A stretch of 64,000 bases of DNA from NCBI GenBank assembly GCA_964019055.1, contig OZ025207.1, positions 19,307,730-19,371,729 on the forward strand. Reading direction: 5' to 3'. Position numbers and translations under genes: made by a program. The notes beneath the pieces were generated by a model. That model was not told the origin of the DNA, did no database searches, and worked only from the letters and a program-made list of their open reading frames with translations. How positions within the stretch are numbered: position 1 is the stretch's first letter; the number at the start of each line of letters is the position of its first letter. The stretch comes from Anthopleura xanthogrammica. Lineage: Eukaryota > Cnidaria > Anthozoa > Actiniaria > Actiniidae. Positions 1 to 14,000 of the stretch are shown here, piece by piece.

Positions 1-36
1 TTATTTAAACAAAAATTATGCTTTTTTGTTCCTCAG

Positions 37-3000
37 AACTCAGATGTTGGTGAAATCATCATTAGAATCATCAAGAAATCAACAATACTTGAGGAGCTGG
101 TGCTTGATGGAGTTAGTTTGGGAAGGTGAGTTGAATGCAAGAAAAGCTTTTGGTCCTAAATTCATGTATATAATGTTACATGGCAGCAATATTTACTACT
201 CATCATATTCATCACCATCATCATCATCATCACCATCTTCATCTTTTATGTCATCAACATATTACCACCACCACCACCATCATCATTTTTCATGTCATCA
301 TCATCATTTGTTTTATTTTTATTGTTAAAATAACATTTGTGTTGAACCATTGCAGGGAATACTTTCAAAAAGTTGCATTGGCTTTGACCTCAAACCCCAA
401 GACAGCCCTAAACACGTTTGACTTCCCTAACAATACAATGGAAGATAGAGGTACTTGTTTCAAACTTGTTGAAGAAACTTATCTGTGGATCTTACTATTG
501 AACAAGATTTAACGGTTTTCCTGTACTGATATAGTTTTTGTTGTTTTGTCCAGGTCTTGGTCACCTGACAGGAGTGTTAAACAAACTCCAATGTATAGTT
601 TCTTTATCATTGAATGATAATGGTCTCACTGGAAAAAGTAAGTTGAAATTATGTTGTCTTGTGTGTTTTGGTCAATTTCCTTTATCTTAGTCATTCACAT
701 TTCTTTCTTTTCTTTCAACCTTTCTATTGTTCTTTCCTGGTTTCTCCCTTCCCCTGTATTATTTCTAGCCTCAACTGTTTCATCTATAGTTCCTCTTTAT
801 TAACTTGTGTGTTTGTTCAACCAGGTGTCCAGACTCTAGGGAATGCCTTAAAGAGCAATAAACATACACAGAACACATTGAAAAGGTTAGACAAATGAAA
901 ATAATAGATATTATTATAAATGTTGTTAAGGAATAAGGATAAGGCAGAATTATACTGGTCTGGTCTGTCAGATGAGCACTGATGTATCAACTGTGGTTGA
1001 GTCAAGTAAAGTTGACCATGATTGATTAGTAAGCTTCTCATGATCAACTAATGATCAATAATTTTTCATTCATTTTTAATCTGATTTATGGGAATCAAGT
1101 ATACACTTTTTACATACTGTAGGATTATTATAGATAATGATTTTTTTTACTCATTGAATCATTTCAATTCTTTTCATTTTGAAGGTTAAATCTTTCTAAG
1201 AATCCACTGAAACCTGAGGGAATCACAGTAAGTGTCAAATGTGTCTTGAGTAATGTTCCCAGCAGATACCTTCGTATTATATCACAAAGCATTCACAATC
1301 ATTTTGATGCATATACCACTGTTTTTGATGACCACAGACTCATCTACACTGGTTCAGCCACAAGGTCATCAGAGCCAAAGGTGATAGGTGATAGGCAATT
1401 GGTGATAGGCCATTCCAAGATGAATTATCGGGGCTTTTAAGATGGTTTTATCGACTGCTACAAACAACACTGAATATCTCAACACTATCCTCTATGTTTT
1501 TGACAAGAATAATAATAAGAAACAAAAGTTATTTCAGCTATTCTTGGATCTTGGAATGACCTATGAATGATCTATCTCCTATTGCTTATCGCCTGTGGCT
1601 CCAACAACCTTTTTTAGAAATAGGTGACTGTATACCACGAAAGGTCTGTGGGTTATCACAACATTGGTATTGTTATATTTTTTAGTATTTACACCGACTA
1701 TTGTGAATGCAGGCTGTACAAATGAATGTAATATATTCAAGAATCACTGTGGTATTTACTGACTGACATCCTGTTTTTTTTTCCTTTTCCAGGCACTTTC
1801 TGAATTCCTTGCTCAACCTAATGCCCTGACACACTTGGACCTCTCCTACACTGATATCTCTCTGGACCTGGTAATAAAAATAGTTCTAGATTAATTTGGT
1901 TTTCATTCTACAGTGGAGTCCTGTTATCTTAAATCTCTTGGGGACCAGGGAAAAGGCTCAAAATAACAGGGGTTCAAAATATCCAGGGTAAAATATTATA
2001 GTGATACAATTCCAGGGTTCCAACGTGGCCTCAAGTTCAAGATAAGAGGAAGTTTGAGATATCCAGGGTTCAAGATACCAGGACTCTACTGTATTATGGT
2101 TTTGATGTAATATAGCTTGCTAAGAGATACATGGTCCTTCTACAATATCATATCAGATCAACAAACAAAGTGAATTTTGGTCTAGCTTGGGTAAAAACAA
2201 CACCATACAAGTTATGATGTCAGTACCCAAGCTATACCAGCATGCACCATGATTGCTATCACAGGTTTCGAGGTCTATGCATATACAATGCATAAAACAC
2301 ATAATTAGAAGTAAAGTGTGAACCATTAATATTTAGTTATTCTCATAACCATGGCAACCCAAACATTTGGAGGAGAAAGCAGAATTTTGGATTTAAAGAT
2401 TAGTGAAAAAAAAGATATAGTCACGTTGGCTTAAACAAGGACCATTTTATATTATCAGTCTGGGTAATCGTGTACTTTTGCATGACTGTTGGCCAACACA
2501 CGGTCAACAGTTGACGATCACTTGGCCAACACACTTGACCTGATATCGTATTGTTTGTGTTTCTTATTTCAGCTATTTGGAGCATTAATGAGGGGATGTG
2601 TACAAAACCTGATGCATCTGAACCTTGCTGGAAACAACTTCACTACAAAGTAATTTATTAGTATTGATATATAATTTGGATGTCAGAATTGGCGTAACAG
2701 TTAAACATTTTCCTCTCACTGCTGTGGGTCTTAAGGATGGTGAACAAAGTGTAACATAGTGGTGGTGCACTTGCGTAGCACCTCTGGATCTGGTGAAGCT
2801 AAAACATTAACTTCATTTATTACTTTTCTATTCAAGGAAAAAGGAAATAACTGTACAGCAATCTTTCCAACAGGTTGGTAACAGCTAAGTCATGTGTATA
2901 TTATTTACTATTTTTTTGTGTATGTAATGTTTTTTTGTTTCTTTGTATGTTGACTTGTGTAATTTTGTAGTATTTTGTGTGATGTTTTCTTTATTTTCTC

Positions 3001-3193
3001 TTTCTCATTTTGCACATTTTATATCTCTTTCATTTTTCCCATCTTTTTTTCCTCTCACAACTTCTGTTTCCATTCCATTTCTGTTTCCATTATTCAACTC
3101 CTTTGATCCCAAAAAATATATAAAATTAAAATAATTGGCACTGGTTATACTTCTTGAAATTTCAGTTTATTTTTATTTCCTCATGAATAATTT

Positions 3194-3224
<31 letters not shown>

Positions 3225-6200
3225 ACCTATTCACATCTATTTGATATTTACACTTTTAATTCTAAAACACCAAAAATAATTTTTAAATAAATCAAAATTC
3301 AAATTATATTAAAGAATATACACTTTATATTCCTTTAAACAATAATTTAAGCATGCACTAATAGTTAAACTTTGAATCTTATTGCTGCACCCTGCACTGC
3401 ACAGACTGGCACTGGACAACAAGTGTACACCAAGGTGAATAAAAAGAAACAATTAATATATCTAATATGATAAACTTGATTATTGATAATACCCTTAAAC
3501 TAGGATGTGATGATACCCTTAAATTAGGATGTAATTGGAAAAAAAATGTTCATCAATTATCATTACGGATCCAAGTACTTTGTGAAGGTTTTAAAAATCA
3601 AAGTCTTGTGTTAAACAATTTTTTTAGTGACAAAGGTTTAATTTTGGTAGTTTTTTAATTACTGGTAGTTTTCTTTGGATTAACTCTTTTGAAAGTAAAC
3701 TGAACTTTAAAATATAAACAAGAAATTATAGAAACTAGTCAGTAAATTTTGTCCTAAGACTCTTCCTTGATTGATTCATGAACACCATCTTTAAACATCT
3801 GGTATGTACTCATCTGTTAGCTTCCTTTACTAGTTCTGAGCCTGCAGACACAAGTAAAGGGTTTGGGACTAGGATAAAAGGGAAGCTGTAAAGGTTTTCA
3901 TGAGAGGAATTCCCTTCTCCTGTTTTCAATCCCTCTTCCTTAAGTGTTTAAAAATACTTCTCCCCATTTTGGGTTCGGCATATCATTTCCCACAATTCCC
4001 AACCCTTTTAACATGGTCTTGCTGGCTAGTCTAATTCTGTCTTAAAGCTTTTCTGAACTTTCTTTACTGCACAGTCTGTGTAACTCTTTCTTGCACCAAA
4101 AAATTCTTTATAATTTGTGTACAAAAACTTGCACATAACTACTAAAACACAGCACAACCTTCATGCAAACCAACAACCCACTGACACCCTACCAACAACC
4201 CACTGACACCCTACCAACAACCCACTGACACCCTACCAACAACCCACTGACACTCTACCAAATCCCAGGGCTAACAACAGACAACCTACCAACACTGATA
4301 GTATGGTAATTAGTATAAAAAAATTGCTGTCGGACAGTAGTGCTGATTGAAAGCATCACACTGAGTCATGTGAAATCTGATAAATTATTTGCTCATTTGA
4401 TGTATTATTAATCTTAGTTTTTCAGCCTTGCTCAAGATTTGAAGTTTGTAGACTTGTCTAACTGTAAGCTCCCAGCAGAGTCAATAAGGTATGTAAGCCA
4501 ACAAAATATTATTCAGACCATCAAATGATGGTATTCTTAGGCCTGTCGCCAGGTTTTGCTCAAAAGTGTGAATGAATTCTCTTATTTCTCCTTCTTTTCA
4601 TTGCTACTTCAACCATAAAAAGTGAAGGATATGAACCCCCTTTCAATAGGCCTGATTGTTGGTTTTGATGTGTTCCACATAGCTAGGAATGTGATCCTAA
4701 AGGCAAACATGGCAGCCATGTTCAAATACATAACAAGAGAAGCCAATAAGAAACTTGTTCATTAACTATAAGCCAAAATGGCTGCCATGACGCCAAGAAT
4801 ACACCACTAGGTAATATAATCCCCTAATGCTTTAATTTTATTGTAATTTTCCAGGGCTTTACTGAATGGTTTTGCAGAAAATGCTGTGATCTCAGATGTG
4901 GAACTTGACATTAGCAAGAATGAGGTAAGTACCAAAACTGAACATGATATGGATTTGAATAAGTTTGGGCATCTGTAATAATGGTTATTGCACACCTTTT
5001 GATTTTGAACAGCTGAAGAGCACAGGAGCCAAAGCATTGTCGGAATGTTTGCATAAGATAAAGAACGTCAGGAAACTGAATATCAGTGATAATGGTAAGT
5101 CTGTGAAACAATGCCGAGCAACCATTAATCTATTCATTCATTTGTCTTCGTAATGTAATAAAGACCCCTTGCAGCACGTCAGAATGCAGCTCAATTTGGA
5201 GGGCAAAATAATAGGTTCCAATTCTCAGGAGATAAAAATTCTTTTGTCTTGTGCATGTGCAAGGGGTCTATAGGGTAATTATTACATTGACTTCATTCCA
5301 TGACAGAATCAAGGGTAGCATAGTGTTAGTGCACTGGCCTCTCACCTTTGGGGTCTCAGGTTTGATTCCTGGACTCAGCATCACATGTGAACAGAGTAGG
5401 TCTCTCCCTTGGTTCTATTCATGTAATTTGTTTTTGATACTGTATTAAATTGTTGTACAATCAACAGAGCAAAACTCCAATCTAGGTGTTGGGATTCAGA
5501 ATTTCATTTTTGCAGAGGGATGAAAACCAGAGAACTTAGATAAAATCCCTTGTAACATAAAAGAGAATCAAGACACAACAATGCTGTAACTCACACAGTA
5601 TAACTTGTAATAGTTATTCTTTTTGTTTTCTGTTTCAGGATTTGAAGGAGATTTTGTTAATGTGATAGAAAGCCTTGGTAAAAATGAATCCATTCAAGAA
5701 CTCCACGTAGGACAGAACTTCAAATACAGGTACTGGGTTTTTCTATTCTATTCTATTCTATTCTATTGAGCTCCTGTTTTGTTTGATTTTGTGGTGTTTG
5801 TTTTTCTTATTTATTTTATGGCATTTTTCTTTCAGACTTACTAATGCTGGAATTGAAGCCTTGGTACAACTCATTTCAGAAGAAAACTCGGTAATTATGT
5901 GGCTGGGTCCCCTCCCTCATCACACCTCTATTCTAACCTTGAAGTAGATCCAAAACATCTCACATTTGAGTCTCTAATCCATCCTCTTAGACAGACAAGG
6001 TGGTGGTTAAAAACATACCACACCCAGCCTCCCTTGGTAATATTGCTGCTGCCCCCATGGGTCCCCTCCCTCCTAACACCAATATGGTCAAACCTTGAAG
6101 TAGATCCAAGGCATCTTGTTTATCTAATCCATCCCTTTAGTCAGAGAAGAAATTAACATTTTTATTGACCTTTCCCCCAGCATATTCATTACTTGTCGCT

Positions 6201-8047
6201 GGCTGATTCTAAACTCAAACAAGACCTCATACCTGTACTTGATGCATTGGGAACCAATGAGACACTCACTACTTTGGACATGTGGTAAGGCGTCTAGTTC
6301 ATATCAATAAGATTGTCTGTCCCTTGTTCACACTGCAATAGAAGTTGTGATCATTATCATAAGTGGCATATAGGTTGGAATACAGAGTGACTGACACTTA
6401 TGATGGCTGAGAAGGAGAGTGAATCACAACCTAGCTGAGTTGATCGCCTTCCCCGAAAGGAATTATGGGTCACTATTTTTGGTTAGCATTTTTCGAGCAT
6501 ATTCCGAGTATACAATGTAGACTTCTCTTGTTGATTGAATTATAATTTTGCCATGAGTTCGACTAGCGTTTACGATTAATTTAAAGAAGGCAGAACTCGT
6601 ATTTCATAAATTCTCTTGGCAGAAATAATAGGAAATGCTAATCAAAATACAATGTCGAATCCTCAATTCTGATTGGTTGACCTTGAGTTTGTTCTGTTAT
6701 ATAATTGTTTTATAATCACACAAATATTTATGTCACTTTATGTTATGTATTTAATGTTATCAAAGTGATTAATGGTGGCTTTTTACTTTGTGTTTGTTAG
6801 TGGTAATGGCATGGGCGATGATGGTGCTCGTATACTCGCAAAAGCCTTACAGCTCAACTCAAAACTCAGGTAACTTTCAACTAAATAAATAAATGAATGG
6901 ATGGATAAGAGAGGAAGGGACAGATTGGACGAGTTGGTGCAAAATGCATAAATGAATGGATGAATGAATGAATAACAGAATTCACAGTTACATTCCTACC
7001 AAGTCTATCTTCATTTAACTCAGTATGCTACTGGCTACAAAGTGATCAAAGTTTTCCTTGAAATCTCATTAAGTATAAAATAAAATTCTTATTTTTGGTT
7101 TCCCCCTTAAATGTTTAGAACACTTATGTTGGATAGAAATGGCATAACTCATCGAGGGTATGGTGACATCGCTGCAGCTCTTGAAAGGTATGTATAAAGG
7201 ATTTGTATGATCACATGATGACAGGCATGTTCGATGGCAGGAACCTGGGAAATTTATTTATTTATTTATTTTATTTATTATTTTTTACAACCATCACTCC
7301 CCGTCGGGGCTCTTTCGTGAGGTTCGCTCCACACACACTACCACTACATTCTATATTTACAACACACAACACTCAACTCACACGTTGATATTTACGGAGG
7401 GAGGAAAACCAGAGAACCTGGAGAAAAACCTTCGTGGCAATGCTATATAAAATCCTGCTAAACTTCTATAGAGGCTTTGCATCATCACGTTTTTTATTGT
7501 GTTGTTTCAGGAATCATACTTTACACTCAATCCCCTCACCTCTACACGATGCGTCACAGTGCCTTAAAGCTCACGGTGTGTCACAGTGTGAACAACATCT
7601 GAGAAAGGTAGGGTCGATGGACAACTCTCATCCTCCCCCCAAAAAATAGACCCTTTTCGAATATGGCGTCTATGACGTCAAACAAGGAGAATGAGAATGT
7701 CCCGGATGTGGAAACCCAATGATTTCTACTAGCAGCATCGGGACTGGAATACCTCGGATTTCAAAACACAATCATTATCACTCATGACATCCGGAACATT
7801 CTTGGACTTCTCGTTTGACGTCATAGACGCCATATTCGAAAAAATAATGGTCTATTGCTTGTTATTTCTTGTTATTTATTGTTACCCTCATATTTTGTTG
7901 ATTTATTTTTGAATAACGTGTCCTTTCTACGATTTATTCCCTTAGATCGAAAAACTTCTGCTAAGAAACCAGTCTCCACATAAGATAGTACCTGAACAAG
8001 CCTACAGACTACAGCAAGGATTATTGGTCGCTTCTACCCAACAACAT
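37..8047 (+). CDS. CARMIL: CARMIL exons 1-19: leucine-rich-repeat domain
   Basis: Exons: 37-125, 356-450, 554-637, 825-885, 1185-1227, 1793-1870, 2573-2649, 2837-2873, 3405-3434 (weak), 4426-4488, 4855-4924, 5013-5094, 5639-5729, 5836-5890, 6181-6284, 6801-6869, 7119-7187, 7511-7607, 7946-8047. The peptide shows repeated LxLxxNxL units such as [40 protein letters not shown] and VDLSNCKL, each followed by a helix, as in CARMIL LRRs. Exons 15-19 ([36 protein letters not shown]) closely match the end of the vertebrate CARMIL LRR. Exon 8 ([12 protein letters not shown]) ends in phase 0, while exon 9, read as LALDNKCTP, needs a phase-2 donor. A short exon is therefore probably missed between 2874 and 3404, or exon 9 is wrong. 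Confidence 0.9.
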
Positions 8048-11000
8048 GTTAGTAACATGGAGTGGTTACGGTGTTTATTATGCTGACGTCACTCCATGAC
8101 TTATCTATGTAGCATGGAGTCGTTACGGTGTTTATTATGCTGACGTCACTCCATGACTTATCTATGTAGCATGGAGTGGCTATAAACCCCTTGCACGTGA
8201 CGTCAAAGCAGCTCAATTTGGAGGACAAAAGAAAAGAATTTCAATCTCCTGAGAATTGGAACCTATTGTTTTGTCCTCCAAATTCAGCTGCATTCCGACG
8301 TGCTGCAAGGCGTCTATTATGCATAATTATTTTACATCTTGAAACTACTGATGTACTATCTTTTAAGTAGTATAATGTGACATGTTAGTATAGTGTCACA
8401 CCAGGTTCACTTCGACTTCGGTGAATCATTACACTAAGTATTAATCTTATTATTACTATTTGTCACGCAACAGGCTGTTGACCGTCTAATAGTTCAACTT
8501 CAAGACAACATACACGCGCTACGAACATCTGACGATGAAAAGATCCAAGAAGAAACCTCCATCGCTAAACAGTACATCCAGGACGCTGATAAGTTGAAGC
8601 AACTTCTTCTCAAGTTTCATTTGTGCACAGACGATAGTGACATCGAGGGAGAGTTTGCTCAGCTAGCAATTAAGTTTTACAAAACATCACAGGACAAAAT
8701 GAAGGTATTGTTGAAGGTTTCCACTAGAAACTAGGGGAATCAAGGGTGGACTTAGCGGTAGTGAACTCGCCTCACCTCTGGGGTCTCAGGTTCGACTCCT
8801 GGACTCAGCATCACATGTGAGTAGAGTTTGTTTGATCTCTCTTGATTCGACGTTTTTTCCCTCTGTTCTCCGGTTTTTCCCCCTCTGCAAAACCTAACAC
8901 GCTAAATTCAAATTCAATTTGTGAGTTAGCTGCGTCCTTACTCAGAGGTTATTTCAGGGTTTGAAAATTTTTAGAAACCTGCCGATATCTTGACGTCAGT
9001 TTATCGATTATTCAAGGATAATCTTACAGTGTTGGCCTCGGAATTGTGAATTAAGAGCTAACTTCTCATTTGTTTTCCTCCTAGCAAAATGTGGAGAAGA
9101 TGTTGTCATGTGCACATGAAGTATGTCCCTACATTACATCTAAAGAGGTATGACATCATAACACTAGAATATGAACCGGATGTTACATAACTAGAAACTT
9201 ACAGTGCAGACATGCAGCACCGTGACCGTGACGGTACCGTGTCCAAGAATTCTGATAGACCCCTTGCAGCACGTCGGAATGCAGCTCAATTTGGAGGGCA
9301 AAACAATAGGTTCCAATTCTCAGTAGTCTGAAATTCTTTTGTTTTGCCCTCCAAATTGAGCTGCATTCCGACGTGCTGCATGGGGTCTATTGGATAGAGC
9401 AAATAATTCTAAACAACTTACGGTCCAGAAATGCAGTAACTTTCCTTTCACATTTTGCCTGACCGTAATAATTGTTTCTTAAGGATGTTCAAAGCAACTT
9501 GACAACGGTTACCATTAGCAACCAACGACTGAGCCAAACATTTGTTGAAGAGGTTATATTAACGCAGGCCGCTGCCACCATCATGAATAGAATAAGGTTA
9601 GTTATCAGTGACGATATACATGACGTTGATATGAATTCTTATTTTCTTTCCCCAAGGTAGACACCCAAAACAAGAGTTTTATCCCTATCAGTATAGTCTG
9701 CTTTGCAGCCGTTCTTAGTGTCGGACACTAAGAATGACGGCTGCAAAGGAGACTACCATCAGTAAGGTTGCCTTGTTCTTACGTAAATGGCCTCCTAAAC
9801 TAAGAATGTAACCCTGATTTTCAACCGAAAGCTGTGAGAACATAAAATAAATAGGCAAGGTGATCTTCAGTTATGATATTTCGCACATACGAATAGTCAA
9901 TGCCACATGATATTTTTCTTAACAAGAAGACTTTGTGAATCTCATTTTGTTTCTGGTTCTAAACCTTAGTGTCTTTTACGCACAGATAAAAACATTTTGC
10001 AATAGGGAACTAGTTTCATCCTCTAACCTTATCAACCCTAATATTGTTGCAACATAATAACAAAATGAGATGTCAATGCCCAGCCTTACACAGAGTATTA
10101 TTTGTTTTTCAGCGAGGACAAGTTGACGTTAGCCTCGATAATGGCCGACACCATCATGGATATGGTGATACGACACATGGAGACGTGTAATGTAAATCTG
10201 GTGAGTATGACGTCATCAGTGATAGGAGAGAAGATTGAGGGTCCTGACCCTCGTGTTTTAAGAGCGGATGCCCGTAACAGTCGAGAATCTCAAGTCAGAT
10301 GAATAAATTCGAATTTTTTTTTATTTCACCAAATGATCCCATTTAGTGTTCCTATCATGGGAAAAATACTAAAAAGTTGATGCGAATTTTTTTTCTGGCG
10401 ATCTTTACGAAATTTTGGTTTGGCGGTAAATTAGCCGATTTTCACACCCGAACTGACTGATTTATAAGCTTACTTTGTGGTACTGCTGACGGCTAAATAT
10501 AAAACCGATTAATCTAATATTTCTCTCACATATTAAGACACTCTTAAAGTTTGATATTGCATTAGAAGTTGTTTTTAAGTTGGCTATTTATTTTTTTATA
10601 GTTTTTTTTGTGAACCCCATTTTCGTGGTCTTGAAAAACATGCGAAAATTGGCTAAGTTTAACGGCCAAAAACCTTTCCTGGTACCTAAAACTTCGAGAC
10701 AAAAATTACAGTCAGCCAAAGCCTGGTTATTATTTGTCATCTCACAGAAGTTTCATGCTTGGACTCGAAGTGGTTTGGTGTTGACAAACCAAAGTTTGAA
10801 GTGAAGTGTATCCGGCTAAAGGGTCACGCCAACCGAAGCGTTACGCTTAACGCGTCTATAGTACATCGAAGAAATTACATTCAAAAGGTTCCCTCGACTT
10901 GAATTTTATTGGTTCATGATCTAAAATACAAAGAATGTATTTTGAAATGCATATACGGCATTTCCGCTTTTTAAAGTGAGTCGGAAACCGGAGTAATATT

Positions 11001-14000
11001 AAAAGCCGATTAGACGAATTTCATGTCAAACTAGTACAGATGTAAACAAATAAGCCGACATGTACAATAGTTGAATGGTAACTATTTTTTGTGGATTTAA
11101 CATTAGCACTCTTCTAAAATTGATCGTATCTGTCTTTTATAGAGGTTTTAATTCTGTATGCACTCAAATAATTAGAACTGAAGCAATTATTAGTATACCA
11201 TATGATAATATTGTGTGACATCCATTGTCGTCTATATATAGTACATATGTACAGCTCTACTGATGGCATGATAAAGCTAAATAATTAGAATTATAAGTGT
11301 TCAGTACTGTAGACAAGTGAAATCGGATTTGTACCTCCATTTCCATAAACTTTGATATGCATCCTGTACAATACAATATTTTTTTTATAGTTGCTTTTGA
11401 TATAGTACATATTAGAGTACACGTGGTACAATACAAAAGAACCTAAAGTGTGATGAAAACCATTCTATTAAACCTTGAGTAATTGCTCTCTTATCAAAAT
11501 TGCAATCAAAAGTGGCAAGAATTGAGACACTGTTATATATTTACCGAAACCATTATTCGCTGAAGGCGAAGTGACTATCAGTGAATAGTTAGAGCTGTGA
11601 GTTTTCTCATAACTAAGGTTTTTAAGGGCCACTTGCTTTTATGCACTGCAAAGTGCACTGATAGTAACAAAACACTGTACAGATCTAGACCCTTGGCAAA
11701 GTGTTGTGTTTTTCGCACTTGACGTCATATTTATCTTGAGTTTGAAAGAAATGGAACTGTGACGTTAAGTGCGGAAAACACTTCAGGCCTTTTTGGGTCT
11801 ATAGAATCAGTGACAGGTTGTGGCAATTCTAATTTTTTGTAAAATCGTGAATTCAGAAACTAAAAATCCCAATAAATTCAGGTTTTAGAATTTTTTCTCT
11901 TTTTCACAACGCCAATATTCCTACCTTTTTTAAAGATTTTAAGAATAAATTCCAATGATGGGAAAAGGTACCTTTTTATTCCATAAAACGATAGGAAACT
12001 TAATGCATAATCTCTTTAATGGATGTGATGAAATTTCCCACCTTTTTTTAAGTTTCACCTTTTGAAAGAAATCCGAAAAGCGGATAAAAAGGTACCTTTA
12101 TTGCCCTTATGCGAGGTGAAAAACCTGAGTAACAAAAGCTACCCTTTTCTATCGTACTAGCCACTTACTATATTAATATTAATTGATTAATTCAATAAAT
12201 TGACAAACTATGCCGAAAGATGTCATCATATGTTTATTACTAATCAATATTAATATTAATAGGCTAACCGTTTTATTTCCCGCCGATTCTAAATTATCAT
12301 TTCCCGCCTAAATGTCACGTGACTGTGAGAAAAAATTCTAAAATCTGAATTTATTGGGATTTTTAGTTTCTGAATTCACAATTTTACAAAAAAGTAGAAT
12401 TGCCAGAACCTGTCACTGATTCTATAGGTAAATTCATTGGAGGACGAGGGAATTCCACGTTGAATTTCACGAGAGAAATCAATATCGCACGAATCGCGGA
12501 GTCCGCGGAGCGATGATTATAAACAGGAGACAATACCCTGGACATTTTGTTGCAGTTGTTACAAATAATCCCGCTTCCGACACCTATATCTAGGGTGGCT
12601 TATAAAGGACTTCTTAAAGAGTGAGATAATTTTCTAAAAAGTGAATTTTCTGAGAAGCGAAGTTCATGGAAATCCATTGAAATGTCTTTGATTGACGGCC
12701 CACTAAGTCCACGTCTAGAGGCGAGACGTTTTGTCTCCAACTGATCACAGTTTAAGATAAAAATTATCTCACTTTTTAGAAAAAATATCTTACTCTTTAT
12801 GAAAAATTATCTCGTAGTTTTACAAAAATTATCTCACTTTTTAGAAAAATTATCTCACTTTTTAAGAAAAATTATCTCACTCTTTAAGAAAAATGATCTC
12901 ACTTTTTAGAAAATTATCTCACTCTTTAAGAAAAATTATCTCACTTTTTAAGAAAAATTATCTCACTCTTTAAGAAAAATGATCTCACTTTTTAGAAAAT
13001 TATCTCACTCTTTAAGAAAAATTATCTCACTTTTTAGAAAATTATCTCATGTCCTTTATAAACCACCGTATATGTCATCGCAAAAAAAAATTTATTTAAA
13101 AATAATAACAAAACAGTTATAAAAGTAAATTGAGATTTTTCAAGTTTAACATTTTATTACAATGTTCACGTGATATGGCACATTTGTGATTTGTCATGCT
13201 GAGTGCTAGTGTTGAACCTTGAACACACAATGAAACCAACAGCTACTTGGTCAGCAGATTATCAGATATTAACACGGATATCATATGCAATCTTGAATGA
13301 ATGCATTGAATGAATCATACAAGATTCATAGTTAAAGTGACATTATTAACAAGTAGCATTACAGACCAATACAGACCATTACCTTGTACACATGTACTAT
13401 ATATAGACGACAATGGATGTCACACAATATTATCATATGGTATACTAATAATTGCTTCAGTTCTAATTATTTGAGTGCATACAGAATTAAAACCTCTATA
13501 AAAGACAGATACGATCAATTTTAGAAGAGTGCTAATGTTAAATCCACAAAAAATAGTTACCATTCAACTATTGTACATGTCGGCTTATTTGTTTACATCT
13601 GTACTAGTTTGACATGAAATTCGTCTAATCGGCTTTTAATATTACTCCGGTTTCCGACTCACTTTAAAAAGCGGAAATGCCGTATATGCATTTCAAAATA
13701 CATTCTTTGTATTTTAGATCATGAACCAATAAAATTCAAGTCGAGGGAACCTTTTGAATGTAATTTCTTCGATGTACTATAGACGCGTTAAGCGTAACGC
13801 TTCGGTTGGCGTGACCCTTTAGCCGGATACACTTCACTTCAAACTTTGGTTTGTCAACACCAAACCACTTCGAGTCCAAGCATGAAACTTCTGTGAGATG
13901 ACAAATAATAACCAGGCTTTGGCTGACTGTAATTTTTGTCTCGAAGTTTTAGGTACCAGGAAAGGTTTTTGGCCGTTAAACTTAGCCAATTTTCGCATGT

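Noticed and set aside
10580..10804. 74-codon frame repeated identically at 13834-14058 on the minus strand
   Set aside because: It lies in the two identical arms of the palindromic element; duplication of the arm explains it and no domain is visible.
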